A DNA stretch of 36,268 nucleotides from Microcoleus sp. CAWBG506 (GTDB taxonomy: Bacteria > Cyanobacteriota > Cyanobacteriia > Cyanobacteriales > Microcoleaceae). Numbering within the stretch: position 1 is the stretch's first letter; the number at the start of each line of letters is the position of its first letter. Position numbers and translations under genes: made by a program. The DNA is taken from assembly GCA_020883125.1 (NCBI GenBank), contig JAHREW010000046.1, forward strand, positions 1-36,268. Reading direction: 5' to 3'. Shown here piece after piece: positions 27,768 to 36,130 of this stretch. The notes beneath the pieces were generated by a model that did no database searches, was not told the origin of the DNA, and worked only from the letters and a program-made list of their open reading frames with translations.

Positions 27768-28052
27768 ATGTCAGAACAGTTTTCCACTGAGATTAGCGAT
27801 CGCATCTGCACCCACATGAACGAAGACCATGCTAGTGCTGTAGTGCTATATGCTCAAGCATTTGGCGGCAAACCAGAGGCGACAGAAGCTCAAATGCTGG
27901 CTATTGATGCGAATGGTATGGATTTAACCGCTCAAGTCAATGGCGAAACTTTGCCGATTAGAGTAAATTTCGATCGCACTTTGAAAGATGCCGAAGATGC
28001 TCACCACACTCTGATTGAAATGGTGAAACAAGCTCGAAAAGTTGCCAAATAG
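27768..28052 (+). CDS. DUF2470 domain protein
   Basis: The 94-residue protein begins at ATG 27768, preceded by gagga at a spacing of about 8 bases. An earlier ATG at 27687 would add 27 residues of unlike composition and is not preferred. The sequence ISDRICTHMNEDHASAVVLYAQAFGG with the HMNEDH motif, followed by MLAIDANGMDL and VNFDRTLKDAEDAHHTLIEMVKQAR, is a stand-alone DUF2470 domain. This domain also occurs at the C-terminus of haem-utilisation and FMN-binding proteins. The histidines suggest haem or metal contact, which is inference. Confidence 0.88.
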   Translation: MSEQFSTEISDRICTHMNEDHASAVVLYAQAFGGKPEATEAQMLAIDANGMDLTAQVNGETLPIRVNFDRTLKDAEDAHHTLIEMVKQARKVAK

Positions 28053-28088
28053 CCAACGGTATCATCTTCTGTTATAATTTTAAAGTTC

Positions 28089-28143
28089 GTAGTAAGGATT
28101 TTAGTCCTGGCCAATAGTTTTTAAGGACTAAAGTTCTTACTAC
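28089..28143. repeat. Inverted repeat gtagtaag-type, between DUF2470 and Ycf46
   Basis: Arms 28089-28108 and 28124-28143 are complementary at 18 of 20 positions around a 15-base loop. It lies 36 bases after the DUF2470 stop and 50 bases before the Ycf46 start. It could act as a terminator or an interspersed repeat. No T-run is present. Confidence 0.65.
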
Positions 28144-28193
28144 AAACAATATTTTTAATAAAATTTAAACCTCCATCTAAAATATCAAATAAA

Positions 28194-29774
28194 ATGACAG
28201 AAAATTACATCCAACCCAAAACAGGCGATGCGGTTAATTGCGATCGCCATAACCCCTTTGAGACACTGGTAAAACGACTAGATTTGATGATTCGCGCCCG
28301 CTATTCGCTGCTGTACATTGTGGGCGCGGAAGAGGAACCTGTCGAAGCAGTAATCGCCCAAGTAGCACTGGAAGTAACTCCCGCCCGCCGGGTGTTGTTC
28401 TGGGATATCGTGCGCGGCTGGGAAGATAACGGTTCCGGGAAGGGTTCGGTGATGGCGGCGCTCGATCGCATCGGTAAGACTGCTGTAGAAGAATATACCA
28501 TATTTGTGTTGCGGGATTTACACCCAATTTTGAAATATCCCTACACCGAAAAAAATGTGCCGGTAGTCCGAGAATTACGCAATTTAACGCGGGAATTGAA
28601 GCGAAGCAAGAAAACAATCATTCTGACTTCTCACGCGCTAGAATTGCCGGAAGAATTGCAGGAAGAAGTGACAGTAATTGATTTCCCTTTACCAAACTTT
28701 CAAGAAATTGATCGTTTAATTTCTCATGTGGTGGCAAAGCCGGAACAGTTGCAAGTTACAGGTTTAGCAAGGGAACAGTTAGTTAAAGCTTGCCAAGGTT
28801 TGAGTCGCGCCAGAATCGGACGAGTTTTAGCTAAAGCTTTGGCCGCTAAACAGCAGATTAACGAGTCAGACATTGATGGAGTTTTGGAGGAAAAACAGCA
28901 AGCAATCCGCCAGACAGGTATTTTAGAGTTTTGCAATTCCCAAGAATCTCTCAAAAATGTGGGCGGATTAGAGAATTTGAAACAGTGGGTAAAGATGCGG
29001 CAAGATGCTTTTACTGACGAAGCGCGCAGCTATGGCATACCAAATCCCAAGGGCGTTTTGTTAGTGGGAATTCAAGGTACTGGCAAATCTTTATCAGCCA
29101 AAACAATCGCCTCGGAATGGCGTTTGCCACTGTTGCGGTTGGATACTGGCCGGTTGTTTGGTGGCTTGGTCGCCGACAGCGCAAGTCGGGTCAGACAGAT
29201 GATAGAATTGGTAGAGGCGATCGCGCCTTGCGTTTTGTGGATTGATGAAATAGATAAGGCTTTCGGCAATATTATTAGTGGCGGCGATGGCGATTCGGGA
29301 ACATCGCGTCGGGTATTCGGCAGTTTGATTACTTGGATGCAAGAAAAAACCAGTCCGGTGTTTATTGTCGCAACTGCAAATAACGTGCGGATTTTGCCGG
29401 CCCAGTTGCTGAGAAAGGGCAGGTTTGATGAAATTTTCTTTTTGAATTTGCCCTCAGAAAAGGAACGGCAAGATATTTTTCAAGTGCATTTGCAGCGGCT
29501 GCGCCCGACTCGATTGCGGGAATTCGACTTGGGGGTTTTGGCGAAGCGGGCTGAAAATTTTAGCGGTGCAGAAATTGAGCAAGTTGTCATCGATGGACTG
29601 TACCGGGCTTTTGGAACTTTTGTCAACGGCCAGCGGCGGGATTTGACGACGGAGGATATTTTGAGGTCGATCGAGGAGACAGTACCTCTAGCTACCATCG
29701 CGCGATCGCAAATCGAAGATTTGAAGCGTTGGGCGGCCGAAACAGGGGCGAAAACAGCTTCTAATTATACTTAA
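28194..29774 (+). CDS. ycf46: Ycf46-type AAA ATPase
   Basis: The 526-residue protein has the Ycf46 layout: an N-terminal degenerate ATPase-like region (about 20-240, starting LVKRLDLMIRARYSLLYIVGAEE) and a C-terminal AAA domain (about 255-500). Walker A is GIQGTGKS (292-299, Ile-Gln in place of the common Pro-Pro), Walker B VLWIDEID (347-354), with sensor-1 Asn near 396-397 and candidate arginine fingers at 407/410. Ycf46 is also found in red-algal plastids. The Synechocystis homologue (slr0374) has been linked to inorganic-carbon utilisation; the molecular substrate is not established. The length is normal. Monocistronic. Confidence 0.92.
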   Translation: MTENYIQPKTGDAVNCDRHNPFETLVKRLDLMIRARYSLLYIVGAEEEPVEAVIAQVALEVTPARRVLFWDIVRGWEDNGSGKGSVMAALDRIGKTAVEEYTIFVLRDLHPILKYPYTEKNVPVVRELRNLTRELKRSKKTIILTSHALELPEELQEEVTVIDFPLPNFQEIDRLISHVVAKPEQLQVTGLAREQLVKACQGLSRARIGRVLAKALAAKQQINESDIDGVLEEKQQAIRQTGILEFCNSQESLKNVGGLENLKQWVKMRQDAFTDEARSYGIPNPKGVLLVGIQGTGKSLSAKTIASEWRLPLLRLDTGRLFGGLVADSASRVRQMIELVEAIAPCVLWIDEIDKAFGNIISGGDGDSGTSRRVFGSLITWMQEKTSPVFIVATANNVRILPAQLLRKGRFDEIFFLNLPSEKERQDIFQVHLQRLRPTRLREFDLGVLAKRAENFSGAEIEQVVIDGLYRAFGTFVNGQRRDLTTEDILRSIEETVPLATIARSQIEDLKRWAAETGAKTASNYT

Positions 29775-29845
29775 TTAGTTGATTAATTAAAGCGCTATAT
29801 TCAGCCGGGGAGAAGGGATGGATTCGATGGTGATTAAGTCAAGTA

Positions 29846-29854
29846 TGCTATAAT
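29846..29854 (+). promoter_or_regulatory. Extended -10 promoter element
   Basis: tgctataat gives a perfect -10 (tataat, 29849-29854) with a TG extension. No good -35 is visible. It lies 23 bases before the ATG at 29877, implying a very short leader for the Rpn-like gene. Confidence 0.45.
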
Positions 29855-29876
29855 TAAAAAGTTAATCCTAATTTTT

Positions 29877-31109
29877 ATGACGCGATTTATTCACGATCGT
29901 TTTGCCAAAGAATACCTGGAAGAACTTTTGTCACCCATTGGAACAGTCAATATCGGCAGAGATGTAACTTCCGAAGTCCGAGAAATTGATGTTTACTTCA
30001 CTCCCATCACCCTAAATCCAGAATACTTAAAAAGTCTGGGATTGTTGGGAAAAATGGCAAGCACAACTGCTATTATTGAACCGTTTCGGAATCCGGCCAA
30101 CGTCAGCGAAATTTGTAGCTGTCTAGGCAAGTTATTGGATGTGCGAGGTGAATTAGAACGACAATCTAGAAGAGAAAATACTCGCCTTGATGATTCTCAG
30201 TTACCCAAACTGTGGATTTTGATGCCCACAGCATCAAAAGCATTGGTGGATAGCTTTAATGCCAAACCAGACACAGAGAATTGGATGGAGGGAATCTATT
30301 TTTTGGGCGAGTCTTTGCGAACTGCTATTGTGGCTATTCACCAGTTGCCAGAAACTCCAGAAACCTTGTGGTTAAGGATTTTGGGCAAAGGTAAAGTACA
30401 GCAAAGGGCGATCGCTCAATTGAGCGCTTTACCAACGGACGATCCGTTGCGGATGATAGCGCTAGAATTATTGTATCGGTTACAGTCAAATTTAGTAACT
30501 GATATCCCACAGGAATTAGGGCCAGAAGAGCGGGAGTTAATTATGGCTATTGCACCACTTTTTCAGCAACAAATAGAAGCAGCACAGCAAAAAGCTAGAG
30601 AAGAAGGGCTAGAACGAGGGCTAGAACAGGGGCTAGAACGAGGGCTAGAACAGGGGCTAGAACGAGGGCTAGAACAGGGGCTAGAACGAGGGCTAGAACA
30701 GGGGCTAGAACGAGGGCTAGAACGAGGGCTAGAACGAGGGCTAGAACGAGGTAGACAAGAACAACAGCGCTTAATTTTAGAAAATTTTCTGCAAGTCAGG
30801 TTGGGAAAATTAAACCCAAAAATGACTGTTTTTCTAGCTCCAATATCAAAGTTGTCTGCAACGGATTTTACCGTGTTGTTACTGGCACTATCGATGCTGA
30901 CAGTCGATGAATCAGGGCGAGAATCAGCGGTGAAATTATTAGCTGAAAGTGTCTTGAAAATGAGTTCAAATGAATTTGGCGATATTTTGCCGATCGCCCT
31001 GACTAATTTATTGGCATTGTCTGTAGCAGAATTGGCACTATTTGTAGAGCAACTGCCGCAGTTATCGGCTGATGAATTGAGGGAAAGATTGGGCAAGATA
31101 CCTGATTAA
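29877..31109 (+). CDS. Rpn/PD-(D/E)XK-like cyanobacterial protein with GLERGLEQ repeat
   Basis: The 410-residue protein starts MTRFIHDRFAKEYLEELLSP, with GRDVTSEVREIDVYFTP, the pattern of the cyanobacterial Rpn-like or PD-(D/E)XK nuclease family (sometimes misnamed flagellar assembly protein H). The ID in VREIDVYF is a candidate nuclease motif; a complete active site is not certain. Residues about 235-245 lead into twelve 4-residue GLE(R/Q) units coded by 30606-30749, a charged helix. The C-terminal region (about 300-410) is a helical LPQLSADEL-type repeat region. Such genes are often multi-copy and may be recombination-related or transposon-derived; no terminal repeats were found here. Confidence 0.75.
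   Translation: MTRFIHDRFAKEYLEELLSPIGTVNIGRDVTSEVREIDVYFTPITLNPEYLKSLGLLGKMASTTAIIEPFRNPANVSEICSCLGKLLDVRGELERQSRRENTRLDDSQLPKLWILMPTASKALVDSFNAKPDTENWMEGIYFLGESLRTAIVAIHQLPETPETLWLRILGKGKVQQRAIAQLSALPTDDPLRMIALELLYRLQSNLVTDIPQELGPEERELIMAIAPLFQQQIEAAQQKAREEGLERGLEQGLERGLEQGLERGLEQGLERGLEQGLERGLERGLERGLERGRQEQQRLILENFLQVRLGKLNPKMTVFLAPISKLSATDFTVLLLALSMLTVDESGRESAVKLLAESVLKMSSNEFGDILPIALTNLLALSVAELALFVEQLPQLSADELRERLGKIPD
30606..30749 (+). repeat. Twelve 12-bp coding repeats (GLER/GLEQ)
   Basis: The unit gggctagaacga (GLER), alternating with gggctagaacag in the first eight copies (GLER then GLEQ), is repeated twelve times without a break; the last four are all GLER. It is in frame and forms a predicted charged helix. 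Near-perfect identity between units indicates recent slippage or conversion. The minus-strand reading (Ser-Pro-Arg rich) is an artefact of the repeat. Confidence 0.95.
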
Positions 31110-31110
31110 T

Positions 31111-31175
31111 CTCAAACCTGTTTGAGTAGTCGTCAAGGGCGATCGCACTTTCTCAGTCCAAGGGCGATCGCTCTT
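31111..31175 (+). terminator. Two hairpins after the Rpn-like gene
   Basis: The first hairpin is ctcaaac/gtttgag (31111-31117 and 31120-31126). The second pairs 31135-31146 with 31164-31175 (aagggcgatcgc against gcgatcgctctt, one G-U pair in RNA), and is built from two HIP1 sites. They follow the stop codon directly. No T-run is seen, so termination is only likely. Confidence 0.4.
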
Positions 31176-31294
31176 TACCGAACCAACCTAGGCGGATACC
31201 ACGCCCATCGACAGATTAACATTCTCGTTACATTTCGTTACTATAAGGAAACAGAGAGAAAAAACTCTCCCCCATAATATCAGAGGTAGCCATT

Positions 31295-32398
31295 ATGAAT
31301 GGTACATTTCGCGTCGGCAACCTGTTTGGAATTCCCTTTTACATCAACGCATCTTGGTTTTTAGTCCTGGGCTTAGTAACGTGGCAGTATGGTGGCGCAC
31401 TAGCTGCTCTGTTTCCTACCTTGGGCCCTCTAGCGCCCTGGATGCTGGGATTATTCACAGCATTGCTGTTATTTGCTTCGGTGTTAGCCCATGAATTGGG
31501 ACATAGTTGGGTTGCTATCAAACAGGGAATTGGCGTGAAATCGATATCGCTATTTCTGTTTGGTGGATTGGCTAGTTTGGAAAGAGAATCCAAAACTCCG
31601 GCTGAGGCTTTTTGGGTGGCGATCGCAGGCCCGTTAGTTAGTCTATTGTTATCGGGTTTGTTAGCAGCGATCGGCATTGGTGCCAGTCTCACAGGCCCCG
31701 CCGCGGCAATCGTCCAACTTTTAGCTTCGATCAACTTAGCTTTAGCTCTATTTAACCTGATTCCTGGTTTGCCCCTAGATGGTGGTAACATCCTCAAAGC
31801 GATCGTCTGGAAAATTACAGGGAACCCTTACAAAGGTGTCATTTTTGCTAGCCGTGTGGGTCAAATCATTGGTTGGATCGCCATTGCTACAGGAATATTT
31901 GGCAACATCTGGAATTTAGTAATCGGTTGGTTTTTGTTGCAAAATGCTGGTCAATCTGCACAATCTGCCACAGTTCAAAATCAACTGGCGGGGCTGACAG
32001 CCGCAGATGCTGTTACTCCAGGAAGCCCGATCGTCTCAGAAAACTTATCTCTGAGAGAATTTGCCAATAACTACGTCATCGGTAATCCTCAAAACTGGCG
32101 TCGCTATCTGGTAACAGATGATGCGGGACAATTGGTAGGTGCGATCGAACTTGACGAGCTCAAAACAATTCCTACGGGTAACTGGCCTTCGGTTCAAGTG
32201 AAAGAACTGCTCAAGCCGATCGAATTTTCCGCCACCGTCGAACCAGAACAATCCCTCCTAGAAGTCGTCACTCTCTTTGAACAACTCAAAGTCCAAGAAC
32301 TTCCCGTGATTCGCGGCAACGGTGTTCTCGTTGGACTGGTAGAAAAAGCTGAAATTGCCCGACTCTTGCAAAGACGAACTGAGGCCAACCCAGCTTAA
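31295..32398 (+). CDS. Site-2 protease (M50 family) with CBS domains
   Basis: The 367-residue polytopic membrane protein has a zinc-binding HELGH motif (66-70) in a helix and the second metal-site motif NLIPGLPLDGG (about 154-164, ligand Asp162). About five transmembrane segments occupy residues 12-215. The cytoplasmic part (about 230-367) carries a CBS pair (TAADAVTPGSPIVSENLSL, then VGLVEKAEIARLL). This architecture matches intramembrane proteases of the FtsH-independent, CBS-containing subgroup, which cleave membrane-bound regulators. The CBS pair may sense adenine nucleotides. The substrate is unknown. No neighbouring anti-sigma factor was seen. Monocistronic. Confidence 0.9.
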   Translation: MNGTFRVGNLFGIPFYINASWFLVLGLVTWQYGGALAALFPTLGPLAPWMLGLFTALLLFASVLAHELGHSWVAIKQGIGVKSISLFLFGGLASLERESKTPAEAFWVAIAGPLVSLLLSGLLAAIGIGASLTGPAAAIVQLLASINLALALFNLIPGLPLDGGNILKAIVWKITGNPYKGVIFASRVGQIIGWIAIATGIFGNIWNLVIGWFLLQNAGQSAQSATVQNQLAGLTAADAVTPGSPIVSENLSLREFANNYVIGNPQNWRRYLVTDDAGQLVGAIELDELKTIPTGNWPSVQVKELLKPIEFSATVEPEQSLLEVVTLFEQLKVQELPVIRGNGVLVGLVEKAEIARLLQRRTEANPA

Positions 32399-32808
32399 TA
32401 AGTGAGCCTCCATTACTCCCCCTAGGGACACGGCACTCCCGTTTCCCTACTACACTTTATATCAAATCCTCTCTTCATCGTCCTGTATTAAACTCTCTCT
32501 TCTCGAACTTCGCGCCCTTTGCGCCTTCGCGGTTAAATCACCTGACGATACAACCGGAATTGATATTATCCACCTCTGCGAGGTTGTATACGCGGAAAAA
32601 CCTCGCTGTTCCAATTGGATCTAGCGAGGGAGAAAATAGCTAATTTCGGATCTGATAAATGGTGGCAGTGGCTGTTGTGGAGCCATTGCCATCTCTAGCT
32701 ATCCTGTTTTAGACTTACAGATTTAGCCACACAGAAATATTTCAGAGCAAAACATCTGCTTGAACTCCAATCAACCAGTCCCAGCAAGTCAAATCAAAAA
32801 GTAAGTGC
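32399..32808. other. Gene-free spacer with repeats
   Basis: No credible gene was seen in these 410 bases. The spacer has a degenerate copy of the acggca palindrome (32426-32446), a low-complexity cgcgccctttgcgccttcgc patch resembling a common cyanobacterial repeat (about 32510-32533), and an 8-bp inverted repeat gcgaggtt/aacctcgc (32578-32585 and 32599-32606). The 3' end serves as the downstream region of the convergent cyAbrB gene. Confidence 0.55.
32423..32450. repeat. Degenerate single copy of the acggca palindrome
   Basis: The core at 32426-32446 has 19 of 21 bases matching the array core with central c. It is flanked by tagg and ctac, as in the 21.0-kb array. Two substitutions break the right arm, so this copy no longer forms a full hairpin. 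Confidence 0.8.
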
Positions 32809-33198
32809 TTAAGCTACTTCTTCTTCTTGATCGATTTGGCGCAGGTGAATGTGCTTGCGTCCCAAAGAGATTTCAAATTCATCTCCTGGCTGGAGTTCCA
32901 TCTGCTTGGTGTAAGCCGCTCCAATCAGTAAGTTCCCGTTAGATTGAACGCTAATCCGATAGCTAGCCGAGCGTCCGCCCCGTCCATTTCCGTTTTGCTT
33001 ACCATCTAGCTGAATGCCCTCTGCATCAATCAGAGCATTCAAGAATTTCATCATGTTGACCCGTTCTACTCCATTTTTGGTAACGGTGTAGTAGCCACAG
33101 GCTCTTGCTTTTTCTTCTTTGGTAAGGTTCTCTAGGTCTTTAACCTTTTTGATCAGACCTTCGCCTTCTAGGGGTTCGATACTTTTCTTTTTAACCAT
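32809..33198 (-). CDS. cyAbrB-type transcriptional regulator
   Basis: The 129-residue protein is a cyanobacterial AbrB-family regulator. The N-terminal half (LTKEEKARACGYYTVTKNGVERVNMMKFLNALIDAEGI) is typical of cyAbrB, and the C-terminal AbrB-like DNA-binding domain (about 75-122) reads SYRISVQSNGNLLIGAAYTKQM then GDEFEISLGRKHIHLRQI. A Gly/Asn-rich linker (NGNGRGGRSA) separates them. Homologues in Synechocystis (Sll0359, Sll0822) regulate nitrogen, carbon and hydrogenase genes; which paralogue this is cannot be told here. It is divergent from the Rrf2 gene, with a predicted promoter at 33297-33324. Confidence 0.92.
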   Translation of the reverse strand: MVKKKSIEPLEGEGLIKKVKDLENLTKEEKARACGYYTVTKNGVERVNMMKFLNALIDAEGIQLDGKQNGNGRGGRSASYRISVQSNGNLLIGAAYTKQMELQPGDEFEISLGRKHIHLRQIDQEEEVA

Positions 33199-33296
33199 CT
33201 ACTGAGTCCTGAAATATTCAACTGGTGTACGGTTTTTTTCTCGGTTGATTTTTGGTTTGGCCAAGAAACTTTAGCTTTATAGCTAGTCGTAAAACT

Positions 33297-33324
33297 ATAT
33301 TACACCGATTGGCTCGATTGTTAA
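33297..33324 (-). promoter_or_regulatory. Candidate promoter of the cyAbrB gene
   Basis: On the minus strand, ttaaca (-35), a 16-bp spacer and taatat (-10) are seen. A start near 33290 would leave a leader of about 90 bases before the ATG. The spacing is one base short of ideal. Confidence 0.35.
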
Positions 33325-33462
33325 CCACTATTATCTAAATATTTTTAACAATGTCCAGTCTTTCTTGAGGAGTAGCTGTCGATTGCGAGCAAAGTCTAAA
33401 CTCTGTAGCATAAGCTATCAGCTATCAGCTAGCTGAATATATGCCCCACATCTTAAAATCCG

Positions 33463-33906
33463 ATGAAGTTAACTGCACGCGGACACTACAGTGTCAAAGC
33501 TCTACTGGATCTAAGTTTGCAACCTGGGTTCGGGCCGACCTCGGTAAAATCGATCGCGAAACGACAGGAGTTACCGGCTCCCTATCTCGAAAAATTGCTA
33601 ATTGAAATGCGACGCGCCGGTTTAGTGCAATCAGTTCGGGGTTCACAAGGAGGCTACAAATTGGCCCGCGAACCAGCTCAAATCTCTCTTGGACAAATCT
33701 TAGAGGCTGTAGGGGAAACTATTGAACCTTTACGTCGCCATTCTGCTGATGCTTGCCTTGCAGAGGACTGGGTAACATTCAGTTTGTGGAAGCAACTGCA
33801 CAAAAAACTGGTGCTGGCGCTGTACAGTATTTCTCTGGAAGACTTATACTATGATGCCCGAAGTTGGCAAGCAGCTCTTGGTGAAGAAACTAGCTTTATC
33901 ATTTAG
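33463..33906 (+). CDS. Rrf2-family transcriptional regulator
   Basis: The 147-residue protein opens with MKLTARGHYSVKALLDLSL and has a winged-helix region with TSVKSIAKRQELPAPYLEKLLIEMRRAGLVQSVRGSQGGYKLAREP, the Rrf2 signature. Rrf2 members such as IscR bind a 2Fe-2S cluster through three cysteines in the region after the wing. Here only one Cys (ADACLAEDW) is found there, so cluster binding of the usual type is unlikely. It resembles the cyanobacterial Slr0846-type group. Targets are unknown. It is divergent from cyAbrB; a short ctatcagctatcagctag repeat lies in the upstream gap. Confidence 0.9.
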   Translation: MKLTARGHYSVKALLDLSLQPGFGPTSVKSIAKRQELPAPYLEKLLIEMRRAGLVQSVRGSQGGYKLAREPAQISLGQILEAVGETIEPLRRHSADACLAEDWVTFSLWKQLHKKLVLALYSISLEDLYYDARSWQAALGEETSFII

Positions 33907-34021
33907 ATGGTAAGGAATCAGGAATCATGACAATTCAATAAAATCAATGGTTTGGGCAATTAAAAACGCCCTAACTACCAAGAATGTTAAGATCGGTTGA
34001 AAAATACGATTGCCAGTAAAT

Positions 34022-34417
34022 ATGGATCGCACACTTGTTGTCTACGAAGGTGGCTGTCATTGCGGTGCTGTCCGCTTCCGAGTCGCGGTGGACAAACACG
34101 AAGCAGTTGATTGTAACTGTTCTATCTGTCACAAGAAGGGATTTTTGCACCTAATTGTACCACCAGAACATTTTACGTTGCTAAGCGGCGAAGATGTTTT
34201 GACAACCTATACGTTTAATACGGGCATTGCCAAACATAATTTTTGCCGGATTTGTGGTATTCATGCGTTTTATCGCCCCCGATCGCATCCCGATCAATTT
34301 GATGTCAATGTCCGCTGTCTAGACTCCGATGCAGTTGCTCAATTTCGGATCGTACCCTTTGATGGTGCTAATTGGGAGCAGAACCTGCACCTACTGCGGG
34401 ACGAAAACAATCTGTGA
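34022..34417 (+). CDS. GFA/CENP-V-type zinc-binding protein
   Basis: The 131-residue protein starts at ATG 34022; a TTG at 34010 would add four residues. Seven cysteines in the family pattern bind zinc: C12 and C14 (GGCHCGAVRF), C31, C33 and C36 (VDCNCSICHKKGF), C75 and C78 (NFCRICGIHAFYRPRS). The family is named after glutathione-dependent formaldehyde-activating enzyme, but most members have no proven reaction. It is followed by cobD after 22 bases on the same strand; co-transcription is likely, though a functional link is not evident. Confidence 0.88.
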   Translation: MDRTLVVYEGGCHCGAVRFRVAVDKHEAVDCNCSICHKKGFLHLIVPPEHFTLLSGEDVLTTYTFNTGIAKHNFCRICGIHAFYRPRSHPDQFDVNVRCLDSDAVAQFRIVPFDGANWEQNLHLLRDENNL

Positions 34418-34439
34418 ACTTAAAACTGTCTATATATAA

Positions 34440-35525
34440 ATGATGCCGGATGAATTGGCTGTTTTGATTTTAGCTGCTGTATTAGATTACTCCATCGGCG
34501 ATCCTTGGGGTTGGCCGCATCCTGTACAGGCGATGGGTTGGGCCATTGAGCGCTATACTCGACTGGTCTTTAATATCTGGAATAATCCCCCAGGTACAAA
34601 ACCGAACTTGGGCGATAGTCCTCCAAGCGATCGACCTAAACTGCTGCTTCGCGGTGCTGGTATAATCCTCGCGATCTGCCTGATTCTAGGCAGTTATACT
34701 GTCAGTTGGTCGATGGTGCAAGCTGCTAGTTGGGTGCATCCTCTTTTGGGCATTGCTTTACAGACCATTTTACTCGCAAGCTGTTTTGCTGGTCGGAGTT
34801 TGAGGGCTGCTGCGGAGGATGTACTGGCACCTCTAAATCTAGGAGATTTAGTCAAGGCGCGAGAACGGTTGAGTCTTTATGTCGGTCGGGATACTGAAAA
34901 CTTATCCGAGCCAGAAATTCTGCGAGCATTGTTAGAAACTGTAACAGAGAATGCCGTGGATGGGGTGAGTGCCCCCCTATTTTATGCCTTAGTTGGGTTC
35001 GCTCTCCCACATCTATATCTATTATTAAGTGTTAGAAATTTGCCGCTCGCCGATTACTCTATGTCAATGAGTGCGATCGTCCCCTTGGCGATCGCTTATA
35101 AAGCAGCCAGTACATTAGATTCTACAGTCGGCTACAAAGAAGCACCTTACACCGATTTAGGATGGTTTAGCGCCAAATTAGAAGATGTCCTGACTTGGAT
35201 TCCTTGCAGATTAACAGTGATGACATTAGCTGCGATATCAGGAAAACCCCTGTACATTTGGAGAATTTGTCAAAGAGATGCGGTAAAAGATGCCAGTCCC
35301 AATTCCGGTTGGAGCGAATGCGCCTACGCCGCCATCTTGGGAGTGCAACTAGGAGGTACAAATTCCTATCGCGGAGTTGTTAAACACAAACCCCTGTTAG
35401 GGGAGCCGAATCAACCTATCACAGTGCACCATATTCACCAAGCATTGCAATTAACTCGGTATTGCTTTCTGATTTGGTTGGGATTATCATTGCTCTTTTA
35501 TGCTCGCTTCGTGTTTGTCCGCTAA
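34440..35525 (+). CDS. cobD: Adenosylcobinamide-phosphate synthase (CobD/CbiB)
   Basis: The 361-residue integral membrane enzyme attaches aminopropanol phosphate to adenosylcobyric acid in cobalamin synthesis. Family markers are LDYSIGDPWGWPHPVQAMGW near the N-terminus, LRALLETVTENAVDGVSAPLFYAL, YKAASTLDSTVGYKEAPYTDLGWFSAKLEDVLTWIPCRLT, and NSGWSECAYAAILGVQLGG-NSYRG near the end. Four or more transmembrane segments are visible. Between LVGF and LAIAYKAA (DNA about 35000-35090) there is a segment about 20 residues longer than I expect for the family. The start is either of two adjacent ATG codons. No cobalamin riboswitch fits in the 22-base upstream gap. Cyanobacteria make pseudocobalamin with this step. 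Confidence 0.93.
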   Translation: MMPDELAVLILAAVLDYSIGDPWGWPHPVQAMGWAIERYTRLVFNIWNNPPGTKPNLGDSPPSDRPKLLLRGAGIILAICLILGSYTVSWSMVQAASWVHPLLGIALQTILLASCFAGRSLRAAAEDVLAPLNLGDLVKARERLSLYVGRDTENLSEPEILRALLETVTENAVDGVSAPLFYALVGFALPHLYLLLSVRNLPLADYSMSMSAIVPLAIAYKAASTLDSTVGYKEAPYTDLGWFSAKLEDVLTWIPCRLTVMTLAAISGKPLYIWRICQRDAVKDASPNSGWSECAYAAILGVQLGGTNSYRGVVKHKPLLGEPNQPITVHHIHQALQLTRYCFLIWLGLSLLFYARFVFVR

Positions 35526-35566
35526 CTGTCGATCGACCCACAGCCAAAAATTAGCAACCGCCACCA

Positions 35567-36100
35567 ATGACTAAAATTATTGAAATTTTATCGCCGGATG
35601 AAGTGCGACGCACTCTTACCCGCATCGCTTCTCAGATAGTGGAAAAATCGGGAGACCCAAGAGAATTAGTCTTGTTAGGTATTCATACTAGAGGCGTACC
35701 TTTAGCTCAAATTCTGGCGGCTCAAATTGAAGTCCTCGAACAAGTCAAAGTATCGGTGGGTGCTTTGGATATTACGTTTTACCGAGATGATTTGGATCGA
35801 GTGGCGATGCGGACACCAGCCAAAACCGAAATTCCCTTCGATTTGACAGGCAAAACTGTTGTATTGATAGATGACGTTATATATAAAGGTAGAACGATTC
35901 GAGCGGCTTTGAATGCAGTAAATGATTATGGCAGACCGGAGAAAATTTGGCTAGCAGTTTTAGTCGATCGCGGACACCGAGAAGTACCGATTCAGCCGGA
36001 TTTCACGGGTAAAAAGTTGCCCACCGCAAAGGAAGAACAAGTTAAAGTATATGTTCAAGAAATTGATGGGCGCGACGGAGTGGAGTTAATTAAGGGTTGA
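35567..36100 (+). CDS. pyrR: PyrR: pyrimidine regulator / uracil phosphoribosyltransferase
   Basis: The 177-residue protein matches Pyr[47 protein letters not shown], and the PRPP-binding loop [18 protein letters not shown] (about 98-113). PyrR converts uracil and PRPP to UMP and in Firmicutes also binds pyr mRNA to cause attenuation. In cyanobacteria the RNA role is uncertain. No pyr gene is adjacent in the window. It follows cobD after 41 bases and may share its transcript. Confidence 0.93.
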   Translation: MTKIIEILSPDEVRRTLTRIASQIVEKSGDPRELVLLGIHTRGVPLAQILAAQIEVLEQVKVSVGALDITFYRDDLDRVAMRTPAKTEIPFDLTGKTVVLIDDVIYKGRTIRAALNAVNDYGRPEKIWLAVLVDRGHREVPIQPDFTGKKLPTAKEEQVKVYVQEIDGRDGVELIKG

Positions 36101-36130
36101 GCTAGAAATTAGGACACTAGCCGAAATTAG

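Noticed and set aside
30563..31096. Minus-strand Ser-Pro-Arg-rich ORF
   Set aside because: It is the reverse reading of the GLER/GLEQ repeat within a well-supported plus-strand gene.
32659..32712. 17-codon ORF starting MVAVAVVEP in the 32.4-kb spacer
   Set aside because: Too short, no Shine-Dalgarno and no recognisable family.
34418..34439. Cobalamin riboswitch before cobD
   Set aside because: The gap is only 22 bases and contains no B12-box-like sequence.
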